64,000 nucleotides of DNA from Vulcanimicrobiota bacterium (GTDB lineage Bacteria; Vulcanimicrobiota; Vulcanimicrobiia; Vulcanimicrobiales; Vulcanimicrobiaceae). The translations under genes were made by a program, and so were the position numbers. Under the pieces are notes generated by a model. That model was given only the letters and a program-made list of their open reading frames with translations. It had not been told where the DNA came from and searched no databases. Below are positions 53,249-61,233 of this stretch, in pieces (position 1 is the stretch's first letter; each line of letters begins with the position of its first letter). The DNA is taken from assembly GCA_003140215.1 (NCBI GenBank), contig PLJL01000004.1:694661-758660 (forward strand), given 5' to 3'.

Positions 53249-54181
53249 TTAGAGAATCGTGACCGACCCCGTCTTGGTCCCGTCGCCGCCCGCGTTTGCG
53301 CCGAGCCAGTTGTTGTTCCCGGTCAGCATCGTGCTGCCGGCGTCGGTCGACATGCCGATGCCGTTGTTGAAGTAGATGCTCGTGTTGGTCACGCGCATCG
53401 TCCCGCTGGCGGTCGCGTGCACGCCGAAGACTTGATTGTTCGACACCGTCGACAAATCGATGCTGATCAAGCTGGTTGCGCCGTTGGCTTCGACGCCGCC
53501 GCCCGCATTGTTCGAGACCATCGAATTGTGGATGTTGACGTCGCTGTTCGAGGTCGCCTGAACCCCGAGGCCCGAGCGCTGGATCGTCGACTTCTCGATG
53601 TTGAGGCGGTTCGTGCCGCTGGTGGTGGACGACTTGATGCCGCCGCCCGCGCAGTTTTCGAGATTCGTGCTGTACATGATGAGGTTCATCGAGTTCGCCG
53701 GCTGGAAGTTGATGCATTGCTGGGTGAAGTTCTCGATGTCGACGTGCTCGAGGCTGACGTTCTTGCCCGCGACCACGTTGATGCCGACCGTCCCGGACTG
53801 GATGCCGTTGATGTCCAGGTTCCGGATAACGTCGAATAGACAATTCGCGCTAGTGTTGTTGATGGTGATCCCCGGGACGCCGGCGGCCAGAATCGACGCG
53901 ACCTGACCGGCTTCGCCGCCGCCGCCGTCGAGCTTGATGCCCTTGGTGATCGTGACCGTGCCGAACCCGCCCGGATCGAGCGCGTCGATCTCGCCGCAGT
54001 CGGCGGTCTTGGAAATCGCGCCCGGCCACGTCTTGCACGGTGCCGTGCGGCTGCACGGGTTGGCGTCGTCGCCTACGCCCGAAACCCAGGTCCGGGTGGC
54101 CTGCGCCGACGCTTGCGACGTCATCGCGCAGAAGCACAGGGCAAACGCCGCAAAGACAAAGTAGAAAATGCTACGCTTCAT
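53249..54181 (-). CDS. Secreted right-handed beta-helix protein, copy 2
   Basis: The 310-residue protein is the closest paralog of copy 1: signal peptide (MKRSIFYFVFAAFALCF, cleaved after ASA), the same Cys pair and the same coils. The leader peptide varies at CFCAMTSQ. Main differences are in the segment after LAAGVPGITINN and the shorter loop IQSGTVGINVVAG. ATG 54181 has AGAGG seven bases upstream. Confidence 0.85.
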   Translation of the reverse strand: MKRSIFYFVFAAFALCFCAMTSQASAQATRTWVSGVGDDANPCSRTAPCKTWPGAISKTADCGEIDALDPGGFGTVTITKGIKLDGGGGEAGQVASILAAGVPGITINNTSANCLFDVIRNLDINGIQSGTVGINVVAGKNVSLEHVDIENFTQQCINFQPANSMNLIMYSTNLENCAGGGIKSSTTSGTNRLNIEKSTIQRSGLGVQATSNSDVNIHNSMVSNNAGGGVEANGATSLISIDLSTVSNNQVFGVHATASGTMRVTNTSIYFNNGIGMSTDAGSTMLTGNNNWLGANAGGDGTKTGSVTIL

Positions 54182-54300
54182 GGACATCCCTCTTCGAAAA
54201 TCGGTTTGAAAAACCGGTTGGGAACGTGGGCAACCTAAGGAGAGGCTGACTTCGCTTACCGAGCCCTGGCGCCTTCCGCTCGGGGTACCTCGCGACGGAC
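54182..54300 (-). promoter_or_regulatory. Conserved leader of beta-helix copy 2
   Basis: Same order as copy 1, with GGTAA...TTGCC (a G-U pair in place of one C-G). A separate short hairpin CGGTTT-GAA-AAACCG lies at 54202-54216 near the start codon. Confidence 0.35.
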
Positions 54301-54320
54301 GGCGCGTAACACGCGGTAAC

Positions 54321-54364
54321 AAAAAGGAATCCGCGCCGAGCTCGCGTGAGCCCGTCGCGGATTC
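54321..54364 (-). terminator. Intrinsic terminator of beta-helix gene 3
   Basis: On the - strand the stem AATCCGCG...CGCGGATT with an inner stem of GGGCTC/GAGCTC type (54328-54363) is followed by CCTTTTTG. This stem is longer than in copies 1 and 2 and the T-tract is shorter. Confidence 0.8.
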
Positions 54365-54387
54365 GGATCGAACCGAAGGTTAGCGGA

Positions 54388-55335
54388 TCAGAGGATGGTG
54401 ACCGATCCCGTCTTCGTCCCGTCGCCGGAGGCGTTTCCGCCTAGCCAATTGTTGTTACCGGTCAGCATCGTGCTGCCGGCGTCGGTCGACATGCCGATGC
54501 CGTTGTTGAAGTAGATGCTCGTATTGGTCACGCGCATCGTCCCGCTGGCCGTCGCGTGGACGCCGAAGACCTGATTGTTCGACACCGTCGACAGATCGAC
54601 ACTGACCAGGCTGGTGGCGCCGTTGGCCTCGACGCCGCCGCCGGCGTTGTTCGAGACCATCGAGTTGTGGATGTTGACGTCGCTGTTTCCGGTCGACTGC
54701 ACGCCGATACCGGACCGCTGGATCGTCGACTTCTCGATGTTGATGCGGTTGGTTCCGCTGCTGGTGAACGTCTTGACGCCGCCGCCGGCGCAGTTCTCGA
54801 GGTTCGAGTGGTACATGATGAGGTTCATCGAACTCGCCGGCTGGAAGTTGATGCATTGCTGCGCGAAGTTCTCGATGTCGACGTTCTCGACGGCGACGTT
54901 CTTGCCTTGGAGCACGTTGATACCGATCGTCCCCGATCCGCTGGCTGAGCCCACGATGCCGTTGATGTCGAGGTTGCGGATCACGTCGAATTGGCAAACA
55001 GCGCTGCTGTTATTGATGGTGATCCCCGGGACGCCGACGGCCAGAATCGATGCGACCTGACCGGCTTCGCCGCCGCCGCCGTCGAGCTTGATGCCCTTGG
55101 TGATCGTGACCGTGCCGAACCCGCCGGGATCGAGCGCGTCGATCTCGCCGCAGTCCGCGGTCTTGGAGATCGCGCCCGGCCAGGTCTTGCACGGTGCCGT
55201 GCGGCTGCACGGATTCGCGTCGTCGCCGACGCCCGAAACCCAGGTCCGGGTGGCTTGCGCCGACGCGAGCGACGTCATGGCGAAGAAGCACATGGCAAAC
55301 GCCGCAAAGACAAAGGAGAAAATACTACGCTTCAT
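54388..55335 (-). CDS. Secreted right-handed beta-helix protein, copy 3
   Basis: The 315-residue protein has signal peptide MKRSIFSFVFAAFAMCF cleaved after ASA, the Cys pair, and coils with an extra VGSASGSGTIG insertion near residue 130. HSNLENCAGGGVKTFTSSG replaces the STNLENC region of the other copies. The last 70 residues match the others. It is first in the array by transcription direction and divergent from kamD. Confidence 0.85.
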   Translation of the reverse strand: MKRSIFSFVFAAFAMCFFAMTSLASAQATRTWVSGVGDDANPCSRTAPCKTWPGAISKTADCGEIDALDPGGFGTVTITKGIKLDGGGGEAGQVASILAVGVPGITINNSSAVCQFDVIRNLDINGIVGSASGSGTIGINVLQGKNVAVENVDIENFAQQCINFQPASSMNLIMYHSNLENCAGGGVKTFTSSGTNRINIEKSTIQRSGIGVQSTGNSDVNIHNSMVSNNAGGGVEANGATSLVSVDLSTVSNNQVFGVHATASGTMRVTNTSIYFNNGIGMSTDAGSTMLTGNNNWLGGNASGDGTKTGSVTIL

Positions 55336-55440
55336 GGACACCCCTCTTGAATCGAAAGTGGTTGGAAAAGTCGGCAACTTACGGGAAGCCCGACTTCGTT
55401 TGCCCACACCTGACGCCTGGCGCTCCTGATCACACTTTGC
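55336..55440 (-). promoter_or_regulatory. Conserved leader of beta-helix copy 3
   Basis: Contains GGCAA...TTGCC pairing (55403-55371 on the - strand) with an altered loop. Although the loop has diverged, the paired ends are kept, which hints at selection on structure. The evidence is limited because the copies are recent duplicates. Confidence 0.35.
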
Positions 55441-55651
55441 CGTAGTATCCTCAAGCGCGTTCACGGCCGCAGTACGTTCATCGGCACGCTCCCCGGTCGA
55501 AGTATGGACTGCGGCAATGTCGCGCAGCTTACGTGCGCTTACTACAGCATTACGAAGCGACAATTGTTCGCAGCGCCGAGCGGCGAGCCGGGCGCGGCCG
55601 AACGATTCGGTGGCGGAACGCGCCCGGCGGGCCCGGAACGCTCGGGTCTGC
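55441..55651. other. Divergent gap between beta-helix copy 3 and kamD
   Basis: No gene was supported. The + strand frame of kamD stays open from 55517 but its codons before ATG 55652 are Arg/Ala-rich and unlike the family. A CGACAATTGTTCG near-palindrome (55559-55571) is the only notable motif; it may be a regulatory site. Confidence 0.4.
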
Positions 55652-57196
55652 ATGGAACTGCGGATCGATCGTGAGGCGGTCGCGCGGGCGCGCCGGCTCG
55701 CCGGTGCGATCGTCGACCCCGTCGAGGACTTCATCGAGCGCCACTCGACGGTAAGCGTCGAGCGGGCGGTTGCCCGTTTGTGCGGCGTCGACGGCGTCGA
55801 CGGCGCCGGCGTTCCGCTCGCCAACCGGTTGATCGACGCCCTTCCGGCGCGCGAGGCCGGCGTCGCCCGCGCGCTCGGCGCGGCGATCGCCGAAAGCGGC
55901 CGAACGCCGCAGCAGGTCGCCGCTGCGGTCGCCGCCGGCGAGGCGCTGCCGGACCCGGCGGGCACGCCCGAAACGGCGCTGCGGGCCGCGCTGCGCGTTC
56001 ACATCGATGCCGGGCTGGCGCGCATCGACGCGGCGCGGGCGCTGCGGACCGCGCTGCTGGCCCGGCTGCCGCAGGGCGAGCCGCCGCTGCTCTACGTGAT
56101 CGTTGCGAGCGGCAACATCTACGAAGACCGCACCGCCGCGGTCGCCGCGGCCGAAGGCGGCGCCCAGATCGTGGCCGTGATCCGGTCGACGGCGCAGTCG
56201 CTGCTCGACTACGTTCCGTTCGGCGCGACGACCGAGGGCTTCGGCGGCACCTACGCGACCCAGGAAAATTTCCGCCTCATGCGCGCCGCGCTCGATGAAG
56301 CGTCGGAGCGGTTGGGGCGCTACGTGATGCTCACCAACTACGCCAGCGGCCTGTGCATGCCGGAGATCGCGGCGCTGGCGGCGCTCGAGCGGCTCGACAT
56401 GCTGCTCAACGACTCGATGTACGGCATCCTGTTTCGCGACATCAACATGCAGCGGACGTTCGTCGACCAGCACTTCTCGCGCCAGCTCAACGCGCGTAGC
56501 GGGATCGTGATCAACACCGGCGAGGACAACTATCTCACGACCGCCGATGCGGTGGAGCAAGCGCCCGCGGTGCTGGCGTCGCAGTTCGTCAACGAAGCGT
56601 TCGCACGCCGCGCCGGGCTCCCCGCCGCTCAGATGGGCCTGGGCGACGCCTATGAGATCGACCCCGACCTCGAGGACGGGTTCTTGCTCCAAGTCGCGCA
56701 AGCGCAGCTGACGCGGCAGATCTTCCCCGACGCGCCGCTCAAGTACATGCCGCCGACCAAGCACATGACGGGGAACATCTTCAAAGGCCACTTGATCGAC
56801 GCCATGTTCAACCTCACGTCGGTCATGACGCATCAAACGATCCACCTGTGCGGGATGCTGACCGAGGCGATTCACACGCCGTTCCTGGGCGACCGCGCGC
56901 TGGCGCTCGAGAACGCGCGTTACGTGATGACCACGGCGCGCCACTTCGGGGACGAGATCGAGATCAAGGCCGGCGGGCGGATCGAGCTGCGCGCCCGTGA
57001 CGTTCTCAGCGGTGCCGTCCGCATCCTCGACGGCGTCGCGCAGCGCGGATTGATGCGGGCGATCGAAGACGGGACGTTCGCCGACATTCGGCGGCCGCGC
57101 GACGGCGGCCGCGGTTACGACGGCGTGTTCGCGAAGGACGCGGCGTATTGGAACCCGTTCGCCGACGCGCTCGCCGGCGGTGCGGTCCCGGCGTGA
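55652..57196 (+). CDS. kamD: Lysine 5,6-aminomutase alpha subunit
   Basis: The 514-residue protein is the length of known KamD (about 516). It has an N-terminal helical part, then a TIM-barrel region with YVIVASGNIYEDRTAAVAAAE, IRSTAQSLLDYVPFGAT, TYATQENFRLMRAAL and MPPTKHMTGNIFKGH, as in the B12- and PLP-dependent lysine 5,6-aminomutase. It moves the terminal amino group of D-lysine or L-beta-lysine to the next carbon, with KamE. ATG 55652 chosen; kamE overlaps as GTGA. Confidence 0.92.
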   Translation: MELRIDREAVARARRLAGAIVDPVEDFIERHSTVSVERAVARLCGVDGVDGAGVPLANRLIDALPAREAGVARALGAAIAESGRTPQQVAAAVAAGEALPDPAGTPETALRAALRVHIDAGLARIDAARALRTALLARLPQGEPPLLYVIVASGNIYEDRTAAVAAAEGGAQIVAVIRSTAQSLLDYVPFGATTEGFGGTYATQENFRLMRAALDEASERLGRYVMLTNYASGLCMPEIAALAALERLDMLLNDSMYGILFRDINMQRTFVDQHFSRQLNARSGIVINTGEDNYLTTADAVEQAPAVLASQFVNEAFARRAGLPAAQMGLGDAYEIDPDLEDGFLLQVAQAQLTRQIFPDAPLKYMPPTKHMTGNIFKGHLIDAMFNLTSVMTHQTIHLCGMLTEAIHTPFLGDRALALENARYVMTTARHFGDEIEIKAGGRIELRARDVLSGAVRILDGVAQRGLMRAIEDGTFADIRRPRDGGRGYDGVFAKDAAYWNPFADALAGGAVPA

Positions 57197-57927
57197 GCCT
57201 CGTGCGGCCGTACGGCGACACGCAGGACGACGGCGCCGTCCAGCTGTCGTTTACCCTGCCGATCGCGTGGGACGAAGCCGCGGACGAAGCGGCGCGCCAG
57301 CTCGTAGCCAAGATGGGGTTCAGCGACGTCTCGGTCGTCGAGGGCCGGGCGATCAGCGCCGGCTTCTCGTTCTTCGTCGTCTACGCGCGCACGCTCGTCG
57401 CCGTCGACGCCTCGACGATCCGGGCGCCGTCCGCAACCGGCGCCGCCCTGTCGATCGAGCAGGTCGACGAGCTGATCGCGCGGCGGGTCGGCCGCAAGCT
57501 CAAGGTCGTCGGCGCGTGCATCGGGACGGACGCGCATACGGTAGGGATCGACGCGATCCTGAACATGAAGGGCTACAAGGGCGACTACGGTTTGGAGCGG
57601 TATCGCGGGTTCGAAGTGTTCAATCTGGGCAGCCAGATCGCGGTCGAGGATCTCGTGCGGTTCGCACGCGAGCGCGACGTCGATGCCATTCTGGCCTCGC
57701 AAGTCGTCACCCAGAAGGGCAGCGACATCGCCAACTTCACCGCGCTCGCAGAGCTGCTGGAAGCCGAGAACGCGCGCGAAGGGCTGCTGCTGATCGCCGG
57801 CGGCCCGCGCGTGACGAACCTGCTCGCCGCCGAGCTCGGTTACGACGGCGGGTTCGGGCGCGGGACGCTGCCGCGGGACGTTGCTACGTTCATCGCCCGG
57901 CGCATCAGCGATCGACAACCCGGGTGA
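57193..57927 (+). CDS. kamE: Lysine 5,6-aminomutase beta subunit (B12-binding)
   Basis: The 244-residue protein has an N-terminal dimerisation part and a Rossmann-like B12 domain with the base-on motif IGTDAHTVGID (D113-x-H115-x-x-G118) and SQVVTQKGSD and LLIAGGPRVTN. A Lys in NMKGYKGDYGLERY is the candidate PLP-binding residue, as in KamE. GTG 57193 overlaps kamD; its stop overlaps the GT2 gene. No kamA, kdd or kce genes are nearby, so the lysine route is incomplete here. Confidence 0.92.
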   Translation: MSLVRPYGDTQDDGAVQLSFTLPIAWDEAADEAARQLVAKMGFSDVSVVEGRAISAGFSFFVVYARTLVAVDASTIRAPSATGAALSIEQVDELIARRVGRKLKVVGACIGTDAHTVGIDAILNMKGYKGDYGLERYRGFEVFNLGSQIAVEDLVRFARERDVDAILASQVVTQKGSDIANFTALAELLEAENAREGLLLIAGGPRVTNLLAAELGYDGGFGRGTLPRDVATFIARRISDRQPG

Positions 57928-59222
57928 TCAGCACCATCATCCTCAATTGGAACCGCGCGGAGCTGCTGGCGCAGACGCTGCGCGGCTTTGCGCAGACCGC
58001 GGTCGAGCCGTTCGAGGTCACCGTCATCGACAACGCGAGTAGCGATACGTCGCGCGAGGTCATCGAGGAGGGAAGGCGGCTCATCCCGGCCTTGCGGGCG
58101 ATCTATCACTCGGAAAACTTGGGTGGCGAGGCGCTCAACGAAGCCATCGAGCGCGCGACCGGAAACCTGATCCACATCAACGAGAACGACATCGTGCTCT
58201 TGCCCGGCTGGCAGGAGCACGTGGTCGACGCGTTTCGCGTGTTCGGCGGCCTGGGCCAGCTCTCGCTCTTCAGCGGCGTCCCGTCCGACGACTACGCCGG
58301 CGAGCCGCAGCCCGCGACCCTCCGCTTTTCGTCCGGCAAGATCGTCTACGAAGCGCACGGCAACGTCGGAACCTCGTCGATTCTTCGGGCTGAGCTGTTT
58401 GGAGTGCACGGGATTCGCGTGCACAATCTGCCCCAGCGCGACGCGGACGCGTTCGCGTTTCCGGACGACGGCCGACTGTCCGCCGACGTCAAGGCGGCCG
58501 GATATTGGTGCGCTTGGTCGGACCGCCGCTACATCCGCAACCTCGGGCACGAGCTTGCCGAGTTCGAGCGCGACCCGGACTACTACCGCCGGAACTATGC
58601 CTCCAAGCCCGGCTTTGGGACCGCGGGATGGTCGGCACGCGTCGCCGCCGCGCGCGAGCAGCCGCGGCCGCGACGGTACTCCGGAGTCTTCCCGCAGCTC
58701 GATCCGCAGCCGGAACGGACGCCGGGGAATTGCGGCGGCGCGGCGGCACGCATGTGGTCGATGTTCGACAGCGTCACCCCGGAAGTCGAAGTGCTCGACT
58801 TTCTCAACGCGCTGGTGCGGCTGGTGAAACCGCGCCGCGCGCTCGACACGAGCGGTTGGCTCGGGCGCAGTGCCGTCGCGATCGCCGCGGCGCTGCGAGA
58901 CAACGGTTTCGGCGAGCTCGAGGCGCTCACCCGGGATGACGGCGCCGCGGCGTACGCCGCCGCCGAGGTCGCGGCAGCCGGCCTGGCCGCGCTCGTCACG
59001 TTCCGCGACGACGCCGGGGAACGGCCGGCCGCGAGCGAGCCGTTCGACTTCGCATTCTTCGGCCGTCGGGCCAGCGGCGAATTGACGCGCTGGCACGATG
59101 CGCTGGCGGACGGCGCGACCATCGTTTTTCACGGCCCGACGGACGCTGGTCTCGTCGACGGTTTCGCGCCCAACACGCCGCGCGGGCTGTGGGTCGGAAC
59201 GCTGGCGAAGGCCGGGCGATGA
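57924..59222 (+). CDS. GT2 glycosyltransferase fused to a methyltransferase-like domain
   Basis: The 432-residue protein has an N-terminal GT2 domain (TIILNWNRAELL, VTVIDNASSDTS, HINENDIVLL in the DxD place, with an END pattern) to about residue 240. After a linker comes a second Rossmann-like domain (DTSGWLGRSAVAIAAALRDNG, FDFAFFGRRASGELTRWHDAL), which could be a degenerate SAM methyltransferase. GTG 57924 overlaps kamE (GTGA), so it is translated with the aminomutase. It may build a glycan that carries an unusual amino acid, but this is only a suggestion from linkage. Confidence 0.75.
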   Translation: MISTIILNWNRAELLAQTLRGFAQTAVEPFEVTVIDNASSDTSREVIEEGRRLIPALRAIYHSENLGGEALNEAIERATGNLIHINENDIVLLPGWQEHVVDAFRVFGGLGQLSLFSGVPSDDYAGEPQPATLRFSSGKIVYEAHGNVGTSSILRAELFGVHGIRVHNLPQRDADAFAFPDDGRLSADVKAAGYWCAWSDRRYIRNLGHELAEFERDPDYYRRNYASKPGFGTAGWSARVAAAREQPRPRRYSGVFPQLDPQPERTPGNCGGAAARMWSMFDSVTPEVEVLDFLNALVRLVKPRRALDTSGWLGRSAVAIAAALRDNGFGELEALTRDDGAAAYAAAEVAAAGLAALVTFRDDAGERPAASEPFDFAFFGRRASGELTRWHDALADGATIVFHGPTDAGLVDGFAPNTPRGLWVGTLAKAGR

Positions 59223-59824
59223 CCGCCGATCGGGATTCGTACGCGGCGTGGCAATCAACGTTCAAACAGGAGGACCATTGGGAGGAAACCCATCGGCGCG
59301 GCCAGTGGGACTATTTGACTGGGATCGGCGAGATTCCGCACTACGCGGTCGCAGCCGGATACGTCAACAAGCTCTTGCCCGGTGGTGACGTGCTCGACGC
59401 CGGCAGCGGCGAAGCGGTCCTGAGCCATTACCTCGACCTCGGCCGCTTCCGCTACACGGGTTTCGATCTTTCGCCGACGGCCGTCGAGCGGGCGCGCCGG
59501 CGGCTGACCGGCGGGACGGTGTTCGTTTCGTCGGTCGACGCGTTCGTCGCCCCCGCCGGCGTGCGCTACGCCGCGGTGGTCGTTTGCGAAGTCCTTCAGC
59601 ACACCGATACGCCGCTGGAGTCGCTCGATCGGTATCGTGACTTCGTGACCCCGGACGGCCTCATCGTCGTCTCGCTGTACAAGCCCAACGACGAAGGGCG
59701 GGGTGCGCGCCTCGCGCGCCTCATCGTCGCGGAGTGCGAGAAGGGACGCTACGCGTTGGTCGATCGTGCGGCCGCGGTGAGCGTTTCGCACAACCTCACC
59801 TGGGAGATCCTGGTCCTACGCTAG
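59219..59824 (+). CDS. Class I SAM-dependent methyltransferase
   Basis: The 201-residue protein has a compact Rossmann domain: DVLDAGSGEAVLSHYL (SAM loop), YTGFDLSPTAVERARRRL, VVCEVLQHTDTPLESL (post-motif) and LIVVSLYKPND. The acceptor is unknown. ATG 59219 overlaps the previous stop as ATGA. Its 3' end overlaps the end of the convergent gene at 59816 by 9 bp. Confidence 0.86.
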   Translation: MTADRDSYAAWQSTFKQEDHWEETHRRGQWDYLTGIGEIPHYAVAAGYVNKLLPGGDVLDAGSGEAVLSHYLDLGRFRYTGFDLSPTAVERARRRLTGGTVFVSSVDAFVAPAGVRYAAVVVCEVLQHTDTPLESLDRYRDFVTPDGLIVVSLYKPNDEGRGARLARLIVAECEKGRYALVDRAAAVSVSHNLTWEILVLR

Positions 59825-61102
59825 CTCGCCCGCGCACAACGCGCGGATGACCGAGCGCGTAATCGCCGTCACGCCCGCGTCACCCCAGGCGAGCGCGCGC
59901 GGCCAATCCGTCGTTCCCACGTTGAACACCGTACCGGCTCCGCGGCGAAACGTCACCATCGCCGCGTTGCTGCCCGGCCACAGCCTGCCGCTTCCGTCGG
60001 AAACGTCCCACTCGATCGGGTCGGCCCGCCCGAGGACGACGAGGCCTTCGGGCGCGTGCTCGGGGTCGACGCCGTCGAACTCGTAGCCGACCAGCGACGC
60101 GCCCGCCGCGATCACCTCGTCATTGCGTAAACCGGTGTCGCGCAACAGCGCGTGGTCCGAGCGTTCGATCCGGTAGCCGGTCGGCGGACGCGGCCCCATC
60201 CACTTGCCGCCGCCGCGGCGCCACGTCAGCCCGGTCAGGGAGTCTTCGGGATCGTCCAGCCACTGGCCGTCGCGCGTGAGGACGGCCGTTGCCTCGTCGT
60301 AGCGGAGTCGCCAGTAGCAGGTGTTGCCGCAGAAGAACGCCGCGCTTCCGCCGCCTTCGACGTACGCCTCGATGTGCGCGCGTTTCTCGCGCGTCCAGTA
60401 CTCGTCGTGGCCGAAGGAGCACAGCGTCGCGTAGCGCGCGAGATCGACTTGGCCGCGGTGCAGGTCGAGATCGGTGCAGACGTCGACCGGGATGCCTTCG
60501 CGGGCGAACCACTGCAACGCGTAGAGATCCCAATGGGCGAACGCCTGGCGGGGGGACGTGCCGTCGTAGACGTCCGGATTGTATTGGTCCCACGGGTGTC
60601 CGCCGGTACCGCCGCCCGGGCGCAGCAGCGTCGCGGTGCGGCGGGTTCCCGTGTACAGACACGCGCCTTCGCCGTCGCCCGAGATCACGTCGGTATGCGC
60701 GACATTGTAAGCCTGATACGTGAACAGCGGAAGGTTCACGAGGACGCGCGCGACGGACGCTCCGCGCACCACGAACAGGGTGGTTCCCCAGCGTGCATCC
60801 GGCGTGTGGTCGCGCGGTGCACCGCGTCCGCCCGCGCCGCCCTCGGCCGCGAAACGCACGATGTAGGCGCCGGGAGCCAGGTCAGGCGGCAGCGTCACCG
60901 CGATCGACGGCCAGTCCCACGGAACGTCGACCGTCCCCGGCGGCGCATGTTCACCGCCGAACGGCCCGGCTTCGAGGACGATCTCCCCGCCGTCACTCCA
61001 GCGTTCGATGCGCAGCCGGTATCGTGGCGCGTCGGTCGAGACGTGCAACACGAGGCTGCCGCCGGCGTCGACCGTCGGTTCGCGCGGAAACGCTCGTATC
61101 AC
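59816..61102 (-). CDS. N,N-dimethylformamidase large-subunit-like protein
   Basis: About 428 residues from GTG 61102; the frame stays open to TTG 61189. It begins IRAFPREPTVDAGGSLVLHVSTDAPRYRL-like beta sheet, then NLPLFTYQAYN, SFGHDEYWTREKRAHIEAYV and SAAFFCGNTCYWRLRYDE, the segments of DmfA2-like proteins. These amidohydrolases cut small amides such as dimethylformamide. The start is set at 61102 because family members begin with this beta domain and because codon GC falls upstream of it. Divergent from dacB. Confidence 0.78.
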   Translation of the reverse strand: MIRAFPREPTVDAGGSLVLHVSTDAPRYRLRIERWSDGGEIVLEAGPFGGEHAPPGTVDVPWDWPSIAVTLPPDLAPGAYIVRFAAEGGAGGRGAPRDHTPDARWGTTLFVVRGASVARVLVNLPLFTYQAYNVAHTDVISGDGEGACLYTGTRRTATLLRPGGGTGGHPWDQYNPDVYDGTSPRQAFAHWDLYALQWFAREGIPVDVCTDLDLHRGQVDLARYATLCSFGHDEYWTREKRAHIEAYVEGGGSAAFFCGNTCYWRLRYDEATAVLTRDGQWLDDPEDSLTGLTWRRGGGKWMGPRPPTGYRIERSDHALLRDTGLRNDEVIAAGASLVGYEFDGVDPEHAPEGLVVLGRADPIEWDVSDGSGRLWPGSNAAMVTFRRGAGTVFNVGTTDWPRALAWGDAGVTAITRSVIRALCAGELA

Positions 61103-61233
61103 GAGAAGCGGTGCGCACGGCCGTAGAGCAGCATGCCCCGCGATTTCGACGGACTCCGTTCCGCACCCGCGACACACGTTTTCGCACAACGGCGGGCGGA
61201 ACGCCGGCCCTGCGTCAGGAAGCGTCGAGCGGC

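Larger units (their letters stand above)
52047..55440 (-). repeat. Three tandem copies of a 1.1-kb unit
   Basis: Each unit holds leader, beta-helix gene and terminator (about 52047-53160, 53189-54300 and 54321-55440). Copies 1 and 2 are nearly identical at the 3' coding ends. Copy 3 is the most divergent, chiefly in the leader and central coils. Confidence 0.85.

Noticed and set aside
53049..55440. Leader RNAs as c-di-GMP-I (GEMM) riboswitches
   Set aside because: GGCAAAC resembles part of the GEMM core, but the second core segment and tetraloop receptor are missing.
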